A DNA stretch of 64,000 nucleotides from Nonomuraea helvata (GCF_039535785.1 NZ_BAAAXV010000011.1:248001-312000); one strand, 5' to 3'; positions 44,081 to 53,564 are shown, counted from the stretch's first letter. The notes: generated by a model from the letters alone, not told the origin. Program-made: numbers and translations.

Positions 44081-44096
44081 CGCACCGCTCCTAGAT

Positions 44097-44114
44097 CATC
44101 TGCACGTGCAGATG
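44097..44114. promoter_or_regulatory. 18-bp palindrome upstream of the XRE gene
   Basis: CATCTGCACGTGCAGATG is a perfect palindrome 17 bases before the XRE start, so on its 5' untranslated region, and 96 bases before the divergent ATPase start. Its core TGCACGTGCA equals that of 43089-43106, while the arms differ. Confidence 0.7.
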
Positions 44115-44209
44115 CGATCAGCATCCGTAAACGACGAAAAGTCTTGCATCGGTAAGCACTCCCCGTAAAGATGGGCATTGGATCACCAGACCGCGCTTCG
44201 GGGGCCAGA

Positions 44210-44683
44210 ATGACGACTTTCGACGCTCGGCCGCAAGCCGCCATCGGTTCCCGGCCACCAGGTTGGCTCTTCTCCATCCTCGTGGAGGGGCGTGCCTGGG
44301 AGTGCGACGCGGTGTTTCCCTTCCATCAGCGCGTCGCGCTGGAGCCGGCCTGTGTGGCGACGGCCCGGCGGTTCGTCGATCAGACACTGGCCGCGTGGGG
44401 CGCGCTGGGGCTGGCCTTTGACGCTCAGCTCGTCGTGTCGGAGCTGGTGACCAACGCGATGCGGCACGGCGGCGGGGCGGCGCAGCTCCGGCTCCTGTCG
44501 CACGGGCCCGAGCTGGCATGCGTGGTGACCGACCACAGCCGCACGGTGCCCGTGGCCACGGCGCCTGACGTGTTCTCGGAGTTCGGGCGGGGGCTGCGGC
44601 TGGTGGACGCCCTCTGCACCGCCTGGGGCTGGCTGTCCCCGGGCGACGCCCGCAAGCTGGTCTGGGCCGTACTCGCCGGCTGA
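44210..44683 (+). CDS. RsbW-like ATP-binding protein (HATPase_c)
   Basis: 157 residues from ATG 44210 (GGGGGC five bases upstream; ATG 44171 is also in frame). The GHKL-ATPase N-box is LVVSELVTNAMRHGGG, and a G-box is EFGRGLRLVDALC. Such small ATPases are anti-sigma-type kinases, and in whiJ-like loci they commonly lie next to the XRE/DUF397 pair. No sigma factor or antagonist is adjacent. It is divergent from the XRE regulator. Confidence 0.85.
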   Translation: MTTFDARPQAAIGSRPPGWLFSILVEGRAWECDAVFPFHQRVALEPACVATARRFVDQTLAAWGALGLAFDAQLVVSELVTNAMRHGGGAAQLRLLSHGPELACVVTDHSRTVPVATAPDVFSEFGRGLRLVDALCTAWGWLSPGDARKLVWAVLAG

Positions 44684-44694
44684 CGCCGTCTCCC

Positions 44695-45327
44695 TCATCT
44701 GCTCGCCTTGTCCAGGAGTCCGAGTACGTCGGCGTCGCTGAGCTGGTCGAAGTGCTCGTACCACTGGCCGACCGCCCTGAAGTCGACCGGCGTGCGCAGC
44801 ACGACCACCTCGTCGGCCTCCTGCCGCAGGGAGCCGACGGTCTCGCGGGCGCCCACCGGCACGGCCAGCGTCACCTTGGCGGGCTCGGCCGCGCGCACCG
44901 CCCTGAGCGCGGCCCGTGCGGTGCCGCCGGTGGCCAGGCCGTCGTCCACCACGATCACCTCTCGCCCTTCGAGCGGGGGCAGCGGCCGGTCGCCGCGGTA
45001 GGCGTGTACTCTGCGGGCCAGCTCGTGCCGCTCCCTCTCGACCACGTCTGCGACGGACTCGGGCGTCATGCCCAGGCGGCGCAGCATCGTGTGGTCGAAC
45101 ACCGGTTCACCGCCCTCGGCTATCGCCCCCACGCCCAGCTCAGGGGTGGGCGGATAGCCGATCTTCCTGGTCACGAGGACCTCGAGGGGGACGTCGAGCC
45201 GCCGCGCGATGGGCTCGGCCACCGCGACGCCACCGCGCGGCAGGGCGAGCACGACGGGGTCGTGCGCGTCCTTCAGCCGCTCGGCGAGCAGCTTCCCCGC
45301 CTCGGCCCGGTCTCGGAAGCGCTCCAT
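44695..45327 (-). CDS. Phosphoribosyltransferase domain protein
   Basis: 210 residues. The PRPP-binding loop is VIVVDDGLATGGTARAAL and an early motif LALPRGGVAVAEPIA fits the Pribosyltran family. A stretch EVLVTRKIGYPPTPELGVGAI is typical of the actinobacterial 'predicted phosphoribosyltransferase' group without a known substrate. It is convergent with the ATPase gene at 11 bases. Confidence 0.88.
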   Translation of the reverse strand: MERFRDRAEAGKLLAERLKDAHDPVVLALPRGGVAVAEPIARRLDVPLEVLVTRKIGYPPTPELGVGAIAEGGEPVFDHTMLRRLGMTPESVADVVERERHELARRVHAYRGDRPLPPLEGREVIVVDDGLATGGTARAALRAVRAAEPAKVTLAVPVGARETVGSLRQEADEVVVLRTPVDFRAVGQWYEHFDQLSDADVLGLLDKASR

Positions 45328-45476
45328 GACCTGTGACTACCCGCTCACACGCGCTCCTCGCCTCTTCCCTCTGGCCCGGGCTTCGGGGGTGTGGCGCGGG
45401 CGCACACATGGACCACCCCACATCGCGGCACCCGCCGTCGCACCCGCCGTCGCGTCATCGGGCCGGGCGGAGGGCG

Positions 45477-46574
45477 TCAGGGGCGGTTGCGGCCCGAGCG
45501 GCGCATTTCCTTGGTGATGAACTTCCACCGGCTCAGCTGCTCCTTGCGCAGCCGCGCGTCCGTCCGGGAGGCCATCCACGCCGCCTCCCGCTGCAGCTTG
45601 CGCCAGCTCTCCAGCCGCCGCTCCGGCAGTTCCCCGCTCTCCAGGGCGGCCAGCACCGCGCACCCGGGCTCGCTCGAGTGCCCGCAGTCGCCGAAGTGGC
45701 ACCGCGACGCCAGCGCCTCGATGTCGGAGAAGACCAGATCGACCCCGTCGCCGATGTCGTAGAGGCCGATGCGCCGGATCCCGGGCGTGTCGATGATCAG
45801 CCCGCCCGCGGGCAGCGGGATGAGCTCCCGGTGCACCGTGGTGTGCCGGCCGCGCCCGTCGGCGGCGCGTACCTGCTGGGTCTCCATGAGGGGGTCGCCG
45901 GCGAGCGCGTTGACCAGAGTGGACTTGCCGGCGCCCGACGGGCCGAGGATGACGGCCGTACGGGAGCCGCCGAGGTAGTCGGCGACCAGCGGCACCCCGT
46001 CCCCGTGCAGGGACGAGACCGCGTGCACGTCGACGCCCGGCGCGGCCACCCGGACGTCGTCGAGGAGCTCGTCGAGGCCGTTCTCGAACAGGTCGGACTT
46101 GGTGACGAGCACGACGGGCGTGCCGCCGGACTCCCAGGCCAGCGCGACGAGGCGCTCGATGCGGCCGAGGTCGGCGAAGTCCGTGGAGTGCATGGACGGC
46201 TCGGCCACGAAGACGAGGTCGACGTTCGCGGCGAGCACCTGGCCCTGGCCGTCGCCCGACAGGCCGCCCACCGAGTCGCGGCTCACGCCGCCCCGGATGA
46301 ACGCGGTCGTCCGCGGCAGAACCTCGTCGAGCTCGTACCGGCCCTCGGGCAGCCATCGCAGCGCGGCCCAGTCGCCGACGCAGGGCAGCGCGACCGGGTC
46401 GGCGGCCGACGCCCTGCGGACGCGGGCGCCGTACTTGACGTGATGCTGACCGTCCGCCGCGATCACCTCGGCGGCGCCGCGGTCGACGCGGGCCACGCGG
46501 GCGGGGACGGTGTCAGCGGGCAGCTCGGCGGCGCGCAGGTCGGTCCAGCCGAGCAGAGAAAGATCGTAAGACAA
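45477..46574 (-). CDS. rsgA: Ribosome small-subunit-dependent GTPase RsgA
   Basis: 365 residues from a TTG at 46574 (AAAGGG 11 bases upstream); the family-like SYDLSLLGW begins there. It is a circularly permuted GTPase: VTKSD (G4, 157-161) comes before GPSGAGKST (G1, 211-219), then DTPG (G3, 262-265). The C-terminal zinc motif has Cys292, Cys297, His299 and Cys305. RsgA matures the 30S subunit. A 17-codon frame with a strong ribosome site lies 38 bases upstream. The gene is divergent from a sigma-factor operon. Confidence 0.93.
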   Translation of the reverse strand: MSYDLSLLGWTDLRAAELPADTVPARVARVDRGAAEVIAADGQHHVKYGARVRRASAADPVALPCVGDWAALRWLPEGRYELDEVLPRTTAFIRGGVSRDSVGGLSGDGQGQVLAANVDLVFVAEPSMHSTDFADLGRIERLVALAWESGGTPVVLVTKSDLFENGLDELLDDVRVAAPGVDVHAVSSLHGDGVPLVADYLGGSRTAVILGPSGAGKSTLVNALAGDPLMETQQVRAADGRGRHTTVHRELIPLPAGGLIIDTPGIRRIGLYDIGDGVDLVFSDIEALASRCHFGDCGHSSEPGCAVLAALESGELPERRLESWRKLQREAAWMASRTDARLRKEQLSRWKFITKEMRRSGRNRP

Positions 46575-46612
46575 CGGAGTGGAACCCTTTGGTCGAGAAG
46601 GAGCCGGGCGGC

Positions 46613-46666
46613 TCAGCGGAGCCCCCGGAAGTGAATGGACGGCACGGTGAACAGGACAACCCGCAT
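46613..46666 (-). CDS. 17-codon upstream ORF of rsgA
   Basis: ATG 46666 has an exceptionally good ribosome site (GAGGAGGTGAGG, ending a few bases before). The frame encodes MRVVLFTVPSIHFRGLR and stops at 46613, 38 bases before the rsgA start. The rsgA start itself is a weak TTG with a poor site, so translation of this frame may control it. It has no Cys or Trp runs. I do not recognise the peptide. Confidence 0.6.
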   Translation of the reverse strand: MRVVLFTVPSIHFRGLR

Positions 46667-46810
46667 GGTCCTCACCTCCTCGATCAGTTCTGGCAGCGAC
46701 TCTACGCACCCTGTCCGCGAGGACGCAATCGGATTAAGTATCGCGATTTGTTGAACCGCGCCAGGGCGGCTGGCCGTACCACCTGCCGACGGACGCGAGA
46801 AAGGGGAATG

Positions 46811-47422
46811 ATGCACACCAGCACGTATCCCCCGCCCTCGGCCGAGGGAGCCGCCCCCATGGGCAAGCCGGGCTTTCGACACTGGATCCGCCGCGTGCGG
46901 CCGGATGACGGGGTGCCAAATGACGAGGCGGCAGTGTCCGCGCTCTACCGGGAATATCACAGGCCGCTCCTGGCCTTCGTGATCAGGCTGACGGCGGGCG
47001 ATCGGCAGTGGGCGGAAGACGTGGTGCAGGAGACCATGATCCGGGCCTGGCGCAGTGCGGAGCAGCTCGATCCCGAGTCGGTCTCGCTGATGCCCTGGCT
47101 GGCGACGGTCGCCAGACGTATCGTGATCGATGACCGGCGGCGCCGGGACGCCCGCCCTCAGGAGTCGGGCGACGGGCCGCTGGAGAGCCTGCCCGTGCCT
47201 GACGAGATGGAGGGACTGCTGCACCAGGTGGTCGTGTCAGAGGCGCTGAAGGCGTTGTCACCGGCACATCGCGAGATCCTCAACGAGACGATCTTGCGGG
47301 ACCGGTCCGTGAACGACGCCGCCGAGGCGCTCGGCATCCCGGTCGGCACCGTGAAATCCCGGGTCTACTACGCCGTTCGCGCGCTGCGGATCGCACTGGA
47401 GGAGAGGGGGGTGACGGCGTGA
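46811..47422 (+). CDS. ECF RNA polymerase sigma factor
   Basis: 203 residues. Start ATG 46811 has AAGGGG at 4 bases; ATG 46808 is the alternative. Region 2 is ALYREYHRPLLAFVIRLTAGDRQWAEDVVQETMIRAW and region 4 SPAHREILNETILRDRSVNDAAEALGIPVGTVKSRVYYAVRAL, both typical of SigL/SigE-like ECF factors. The GTGA overlap with the next gene (GTG at 47419, TGA at 47420) couples it to its anti-sigma factor. Confidence 0.93.
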   Translation: MHTSTYPPPSAEGAAPMGKPGFRHWIRRVRPDDGVPNDEAAVSALYREYHRPLLAFVIRLTAGDRQWAEDVVQETMIRAWRSAEQLDPESVSLMPWLATVARRIVIDDRRRRDARPQESGDGPLESLPVPDEMEGLLHQVVVSEALKALSPAHREILNETILRDRSVNDAAEALGIPVGTVKSRVYYAVRALRIALEERGVTA

Positions 47423-48129
47423 CTTCGAGAGTCGAGCACACGGACGTGGGCGCGTACGCGCTCGGCCTGCTGGAGGAGGACGACAGGCAGGCCTTCGAGG
47501 CCCACCTCCTCGGCTGCGCGCCCTGCCGCTCCGAGCTGTCCGATCTGTCCGGCATGGCGAGCGTGCTGAGCGGGATCGGCCCGGTGGAGGAGTACGACGT
47601 GCCGTCCCCCGAGCCGGTGATCGACCTGCTCCAGCGCAAGAAGGCGGCCGACCGGCGGACGCGCAGGGGGACGTTCGTGATCGGGATGGCGGCGGCGGTC
47701 ACGCTGGTGGCCGGCGGCCTGACGGTCGGCACGCAGCTCAACGGGGAGGCCGCGCCGCAGATCGCGCAGGGCCACGCCAACCATCTGGGGCCCGCCGAGC
47801 AGTTCTACGCCGACGGCGTCCCCATCGAGGGGAAGGGCGTCGACGGGGTGACCGGCGGGCTGGTGGTCGAGTCCAAGGCCTGGGGCACGCACGCGGCGCT
47901 CAAGCTGGCCGGGGTGAAAGGGCCGCTCGAGTGCGAGCTGGTCTCGGTCGGCAAGTCGGGCGAGCGGCGGGTCATGACCGGGTGGTCCGTACCTCCAGCC
48001 GGGTACGGAGTGCCGGGTTCGCCCGATCCGCTCTACATGCACGGCGGCAGCGCGACGCCGCTGAAGGACATCGACCACTTCGAGGTGGTCACCTCGACAG
48101 GTAAGAAGCTGCTCACCGTCAACGTCTGA
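47419..48129 (+). CDS. Zinc-type anti-sigma factor
   Basis: 236 residues from GTG 47419, overlapping the sigma factor. The ZAS motif HxxxCxxC is His29-Cys33-Cys36 (AHLLGCAPC). A membrane helix covers about 86-106 (RGTFVIGMAAAVTLVAGG) and the outside part ends with a beta-rich 'anti-sigma-K'-like domain (LKLAGVKGPLECELVSVGKSGERRV). It should hold the sigma factor inactive until a redox or envelope signal. A strong terminator follows. Confidence 0.92.
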   Translation: MTSRVEHTDVGAYALGLLEEDDRQAFEAHLLGCAPCRSELSDLSGMASVLSGIGPVEEYDVPSPEPVIDLLQRKKAADRRTRRGTFVIGMAAAVTLVAGGLTVGTQLNGEAAPQIAQGHANHLGPAEQFYADGVPIEGKGVDGVTGGLVVESKAWGTHAALKLAGVKGPLECELVSVGKSGERRVMTGWSVPPAGYGVPGSPDPLYMHGGSATPLKDIDHFEVVTSTGKKLLTVNV

Positions 48130-48144
48130 CCGACAGGCGTGCCG

Positions 48145-48175
48145 AGCCCTCCCGCCGCTGGTGGGAGGGCTTTTT
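48145..48175 (+). terminator. Intrinsic terminator of the sigma/anti-sigma operon
   Basis: AGCCCTCCC (48145-48153) pairs with GGGAGGGCT (48163-48171), a 9-bp perfect stem with a 9-base loop, and the T-run TTTTT follows (48171-48175). It stands 16 bases after the anti-sigma stop. Confidence 0.9.
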
Positions 48176-48291
48176 CCTGCCTCCGCCCTTGTGTGTAAAT
48201 TTACGGATTCCTGGGTTGAACCTCCGTGGGTTCCGGCCGCGTACTGCCTGCCGTACCGACCGGAATATCCAACCGTTTAAGAGGTTTAGCC

Positions 48292-49575
48292 ATGTTCGTC
48301 CGAAAGCTCGGGATTCCTAGCACACTGCTCGCCGCCGCCCTGCTCGTCGCTCCCGCGCCTGCTCACGCCTCCGGTGACGACGTCTATCTCGCGGCCGGCC
48401 TGCGCGGCGCGAACGAGGTGGGGGTCAAGGGTGACGCCGACGGCCGCTCGACGGTCGTGCTCAGGATCAGCGGGAACGAGGTCACGTACGCGATCCGCTG
48501 GAACAAGATCGACACGCCGACCGCCGGCCACGTCCACCTGGGCGCCAAGGGTGCGAACGGCGACGTCAAGCTCGAGTTCTTCACCAAGCCGCTGCCCGCG
48601 ACCGTGCTCGGCGTCACCGGCACCGTCAAGGCCGACAACGAGCTCGTCACGTCGCTCATCGACAACCCCGGCGGCTTCTATGCCAACCTGCACGACGCCG
48701 AACATCCCAAGGGCGCCGTACGCGGCCAGTTCCACCGGCTGAACAAGCCGATCGACCTCAACGGCGTCCTGCAGGGCAGCAACCAGGCCACGCTCTCCGC
48801 GCGCGCCGACGGGGCGCAGGAGGTGCCGGAGAACGACGGCAAGAAGCGCGGCGACCAGGACGGCCAGGCCGTCTGGTGGCTGCGCCCGAACGGCTCGTCC
48901 GTCGCCTACACCGCCTTCTGGTCGGGCCTCGGCCAGGTGACCAACGGCCACCTGCACAAGGGCGTGACCGGCAGGAACGGCCCCGTGGTCGCGGACCTGT
49001 TCGCGGGCGCGCTGCCCGAGAACGTGACCGGCGTCGCCGGTGAGACGCCGCTCGCCGCCGCGGTGGTCAGGCGCATCGCCGCGCACCCCGACCGCTACTA
49101 CTCGAACCTGCACACGCTCGACTTCGACGGCGGCGCCGTACGCGGCCAGCTGTCCGACCGGCCGTTCACCCACCCGCGCGCGCTCACCGCCGAGGTGCTG
49201 CGCGGCGCGCAGATCTACTCCTGCACGGCACAGCCGTCGGGCGGGTACGCCTTCACCCAGCTCGGCGTGTCAGCCAGGCTGCGGCGCGGGATCGACCACT
49301 CCTTCGTGACGCCCGCCGCCGGCCCGCCGCAGTGGATCGCTCCGGACGGCAGCGCGGTGCGCGGCTCGGTCGTCACCAAGACGCCCAACGGCGACGGCAA
49401 CATCCCCGAACTCGTGCTCGACGCCACCCAGGCGGGCAAGGAGAGCGGGCTGCTCGCGCACGCCACGCAGATCCTGCGCCTCAACACCACGGGCGGCGTC
49501 GCGCCGACCGGCTCCTGCTCGCCCGGCTCGGAGGCCAAGGTCCCGTACGGGGCCGACTACCTCTTCCTCGGCTGA
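48292..49575 (+). CDS. Secreted protein with two CHRD domains and a DUF3455 domain
   Basis: 427 residues. The signal peptide (STLLAAALLVAPAPAHA) precedes a first CHRD-like domain (about 35-150: LRGANEVGVKGDADGRSTVVL, AGHVHLGAKGANGDVKLEF, YANLHDAEHPKGAVRGQF) and a second (about 165-300: ADGAQEVPEND, NGHLHKGVTGRNGPVV, YYSNLHTLDFDGGAVRGQL). The end is a DUF3455-like region (QIYSCTAQPSGGYAFTQL). CHRD domains were named from the animal protein chordin. ATG 48292 has AAGAGG upstream. It is downstream of the sigma/anti-sigma operon in the same direction, past a terminator, and is a likely target. Confidence 0.85.
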   Translation: MFVRKLGIPSTLLAAALLVAPAPAHASGDDVYLAAGLRGANEVGVKGDADGRSTVVLRISGNEVTYAIRWNKIDTPTAGHVHLGAKGANGDVKLEFFTKPLPATVLGVTGTVKADNELVTSLIDNPGGFYANLHDAEHPKGAVRGQFHRLNKPIDLNGVLQGSNQATLSARADGAQEVPENDGKKRGDQDGQAVWWLRPNGSSVAYTAFWSGLGQVTNGHLHKGVTGRNGPVVADLFAGALPENVTGVAGETPLAAAVVRRIAAHPDRYYSNLHTLDFDGGAVRGQLSDRPFTHPRALTAEVLRGAQIYSCTAQPSGGYAFTQLGVSARLRRGIDHSFVTPAAGPPQWIAPDGSAVRGSVVTKTPNGDGNIPELVLDATQAGKESGLLAHATQILRLNTTGGVAPTGSCSPGSEAKVPYGADYLFLG

Positions 49576-49727
49576 GGCTCCCGATCCTCTGGCTTCCGGC
49601 CTCCCGAACGGGGACGATTCGGTCCCGTCCCCCCGGCAGGCCCTCCCGGGTCGGCCCCGGTCCACGTCCCCCGGGCCGCCGGCCGGCCACCGCGAGCGAG
49701 GCACTCCGGCCCGCCCCGCTCGCCCAG

Positions 49728-49766
49728 AACGCCCCGCCGCACCCGGAGCCCGTGCGGCGGGGCGTT
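49728..49766. terminator. Bidirectional hairpin between convergent CHRD and glyA genes
   Basis: AACGCCCCGCCGCAC (49728-49742) and GTGCGGCGGGGCGTT (49752-49766) form a perfect 15-bp stem with a 9-base loop. The right arm and loop are partly duplicated just downstream (CCCGGAGCCCG at 49743 and again near 49776). There is no T-run in either direction. Confidence 0.6.
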
Positions 49767-49833
49767 CCTGTGCGCCCGGAGCCCGCGTGGCGCGGCGTTC
49801 CCCTGGCCCACCCGGCGCCGCCGTACGGGAGAT

Positions 49834-51084
<1,251 letters not shown>

Positions 51085-51111
51085 GACTCTCCTGTCATCA
51101 TTGACGATGTG

Positions 51112-51192
51112 CGAAGACCCAGGCGCACGGCCTCCGCTCCTTTCGCTCCCTGGTGGTCGATCCCACCCAATGCGCCAGTCGCGTCACGTCCT
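51112..51192 (-). ncRNA. ZTP (pfl) riboswitch upstream of glyA
   Basis: On the minus strand the RNA 28-108 bases before glyA reads GTGACGCGACTGGCG, then GGGTGGGATCGACCACCAGG, GAGCGAAAGGAGCGGAGGCC, and GTGCGCCTGGGTC. These are the conserved helices and the GGGA/GCC core of the pfl-motif riboswitch, which binds ZTP or ZMP. Placement before glyA is one of its known contexts. The 3' part ends 28 bases before the start codon, where it could hide the ribosome site. Confidence 0.9.
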
Positions 51193-51239
51193 AGACGATA
51201 GCGGATGCGCTAGCGGCTTTTTCCTCCGCTGAGCAGCCG

Positions 51240-52563
51240 TGTCACGACGAGGAGACGGCCACGTTCCTGACGATTTTGTCGGCGTCTGCCGATAGCGTGG
51301 TCGTGTCGTTACCCAACGTGGGAGGTGGATGTGCGCAGATCGTTCAAGTTCTTGCTGCGCCCCACCAGCAAGCAGGCCGTGGCGCTCGCCGCGTGTCTGG
51401 AGGATCACCGCCAGCTGTACAACGCCGCGCTGGAGCATCGCCGTACTGCCTACGCTAGGGCGGCCGTGACTGTCCGGTACGGCGATCAATCGGCGGAGTT
51501 AAAGGAGATCCGCGCCGAGGACTCTGACGGTCAGGGCCGATGGTCGTTTTCGTCTCAGCAAGCCACTCTGCGCCGTCTGGACAAGGCGTTCGCCGCGTTC
51601 TTCCGCCGCGTCAAGAGGGGGGATAAGCCGGGATATCCGCGTTTCAAGGGCCGGGGCTGGTTTCACACCGTGGAGTGGCCACGGGATGGCGACGGCTGCC
51701 GATGGGACTCCCAGCCTGAGCATCCCACGGCTACGTTCGTGCGTCTTCAGGGCATGGGGCACGTGCGCGTCAACCAGCATCGGCCGGTCAAGGGCCGGGT
51801 GAAGACAATCAGCGTGAAGCGGGAGGGCAACCGCTGGTACGTCGTCCTGTCGTGCGAAGATGTGCCCGCCCAGCCACTGCCCACCACCGGTGTGGTTGTC
51901 GGTCTCGATATGGGAGTGGCATCGCTGGTCGCCACCAGCGACGGCGAGTGCGTCGCCAACCCGCGCCATCTGGCTGCGACCGCCGACATGCTGGCCGCCG
52001 CACACCGGGAGCTGTCTCGGACGAAGCGCGGATCCAAGCGCCGTCGTAAGGCCGTGGTGCGGGTGGCTGCACTGCACGCCAAGGTGCGTCGCCAGCGTCT
52101 GGACAACGCGCACAAGGTCGCCCTCGCGTTGGTGCGCGCCTACGACGTCATCGTGCACGAGGACCTGCGGATCACGAACATGACCCGGCGCACAGCACCC
52201 AAGCCGGACGGCGCGGGCGGCTACCTGCCCAACGGCGCCGCGGCCAAATCCGGGCTGAACAAGTCGATTCTGGACGCGGGTTGGGGGGTGTTCCTGCAGG
52301 TCCTCGCGCACAAGGCTGAAAGCGCCGGTCGAGAGCTGATCGCAGTGGATCCCCGCAACACCTCGCGCACCTGTGCCTGCTGCGGGCACGAAGCGAAGGA
52401 GAACCGTCTCACCCAAGCCGCCTTCCGATGTACGGCCTGCGGTCATACTGCACATGCCGATGTCAATGCGGCGGTCAACATCCTCAGGGCAGGGCTTGCC
52501 CTTCGCGATGTCGCGGAAGCGGCCTAGCGAGAAGCCACTCCCTTCAGGGAGCGGAGGAGTCAC
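51240..52563 (+). mobile_element. IS605/IS1341-type insertion sequence with tnpB only
   Basis: Borders are approximate. The left border is inferred near 51240; the right end is the RE hairpin and the terminal GAGTCAC near 52563. There is no tnpA, so it would move only with help. It lies between the glyA riboswitch and the 3' end of yihY. Confidence 0.65.
51331..52527 (+). CDS. tnpB: TnpB (IS605 OrfB-type) RNA-guided nuclease
   Basis: 398 residues from GTG 51331 (GGGAGG 5 bases upstream; GTG 51325 also possible). The RuvC-like catalytic residues are Asp193 (VGLDMGVAS), Glu277 (VHEDLRI) and Asp377 (AHADVNAA). The zinc ribbon is Cys348-x-Cys350-Cys351 and Cys367/Cys370 (FRCTACGHTAHA). All are intact, so an active RNA-guided nuclease is plausible. 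The N-terminal RRSFKFLLRPTSKQ is the usual start. Confidence 0.93.
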   Translation: MRRSFKFLLRPTSKQAVALAACLEDHRQLYNAALEHRRTAYARAAVTVRYGDQSAELKEIRAEDSDGQGRWSFSSQQATLRRLDKAFAAFFRRVKRGDKPGYPRFKGRGWFHTVEWPRDGDGCRWDSQPEHPTATFVRLQGMGHVRVNQHRPVKGRVKTISVKREGNRWYVVLSCEDVPAQPLPTTGVVVGLDMGVASLVATSDGECVANPRHLAATADMLAAAHRELSRTKRGSKRRRKAVVRVAALHAKVRRQRLDNAHKVALALVRAYDVIVHEDLRITNMTRRTAPKPDGAGGYLPNGAAAKSGLNKSILDAGWGVFLQVLAHKAESAGRELIAVDPRNTSRTCACCGHEAKENRLTQAAFRCTACGHTAHADVNAAVNILRAGLALRDVAEAA

Positions 52564-52583
52564 ATCGGGATGACTCTATTTGG
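52528..52583 (+). ncRNA. Right end of the IS and possible omega-RNA guide region
   Basis: TnpB elements make a guide RNA from the 3' end of the gene and the right end, with a guide copied from the flank. Here a small hairpin CTCCC-TTCA-GGGAG (52538-52551) is followed by GGAGGAGTCAC, and the next 20 bases (52564-52583) would serve as the guide. They cover the last codons and stop of yihY. RNA ends are not visible from sequence. Confidence 0.45.
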
Positions 52584-53517
52584 TACGGCTCACACCCGGC
52601 CAGAGCCGGTCGACCTCGGCGTTCAGGATCGCCCCGATGAGCACGGCCAGCGCGGTGATGTAGAGCCAGAGCAGCAGGGCGATGGGAGCGGCCAGCGAGC
52701 CGTAGACGGAGACGGGGGAGAACCACGCGGCCAGCACGGCCCGCAGCACCGCCGCGCACGCGATCCACAGGATCAGCGCCAGGATCGCGCCGGGCAGCTC
52801 CCGGTACCACTTCGTCCGCACCGGCACGCTGACGTGGTAGAGCACGGTCAGGAACAGCACCGAGCCGATGATCACTACCGGCCAGTAGAGGATGTCGATG
52901 AGGCCGCCGTACTGGCCCGGCAGGGCGTCCTTGAGCAGGGTCGGGCCGATGACGAGGATCGGCATGACGATGACGCCGATGATCAGGCCGACGATGTAGA
53001 GGCCGAAGGACATCAGCCTGGTGCGGATGATGCCGCGCTCCTCGCCCAGCCCGTAGGCCACGGAGATGAGGTCCACGTAGACGTAGAGCGCCCTGGAGCC
53101 GGACCAGAGCGACAGCAGGAAGCCCAGCGAGATGATCGACACCTTGCCCGCGTCGTCGCTGAGCACGTCGGTGATGAGAGGGTTGATCACCTTGTTGACG
53201 GCCTCGTCGGTGAACAGCAGCCCCGCCTGCTCGATCACCCACGTCTTGACCTGCCCGACCACGGTGGAGCCCAGCCAGGTGCCGAGCTTGGCCAGCACAC
53301 CGATCAGGCCCAGCACGAACGGCGGCAGCGACAGCAGCGCGAAGAACGCCGCCTCGCCGGCCAGACCGGTCACCCGGTAGGCGACGCCCGCGTTCGTGGC
53401 CGCGCGGACGATCGCCCACGACTTCGTGTCGAGCACCCAGCTCAGCCGAGCACGCGCGTTTGAGACGAGTCCCCTTTTCGGCCGGGAAGGCGCATCGGTG
53501 GACGTCATGGCACCCAA
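52576..53517 (-). CDS. YihY/BrkB-family membrane protein
   Basis: 313 residues from ATG 53517 (ATG 53508 also in frame). Six hydrophobic helices are seen, including FFALLSLPPFVLGLIGVL, VSIISLGFLLSLWSGSRAL and LVIGPTLLKDALPGQY region, with the DUF/YihY motif SLWSGSRALYVYVDLISVAYG. The family is inner-membrane, with unknown function (once called ribonuclease BN). Its 3' end lies 12 bases from the inferred IS border and is intact. Confidence 0.9.
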   Translation of the reverse strand: MGAMTSTDAPSRPKRGLVSNARARLSWVLDTKSWAIVRAATNAGVAYRVTGLAGEAAFFALLSLPPFVLGLIGVLAKLGTWLGSTVVGQVKTWVIEQAGLLFTDEAVNKVINPLITDVLSDDAGKVSIISLGFLLSLWSGSRALYVYVDLISVAYGLGEERGIIRTRLMSFGLYIVGLIIGVIVMPILVIGPTLLKDALPGQYGGLIDILYWPVVIIGSVLFLTVLYHVSVPVRTKWYRELPGAILALILWIACAAVLRAVLAAWFSPVSVYGSLAAPIALLLWLYITALAVLIGAILNAEVDRLWPGVSRTK

Positions 53518-53564
53518 CGGTATTCGCAGTGACTCTTCGGCACAGCTTACGTCGGGGAACTGCC

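Noticed and set aside
45337..46356. Long minus-strand frame overlapping rsgA
   Set aside because: Arg/Gly/Ala-rich shadow of rsgA in another phase; no motif is present.
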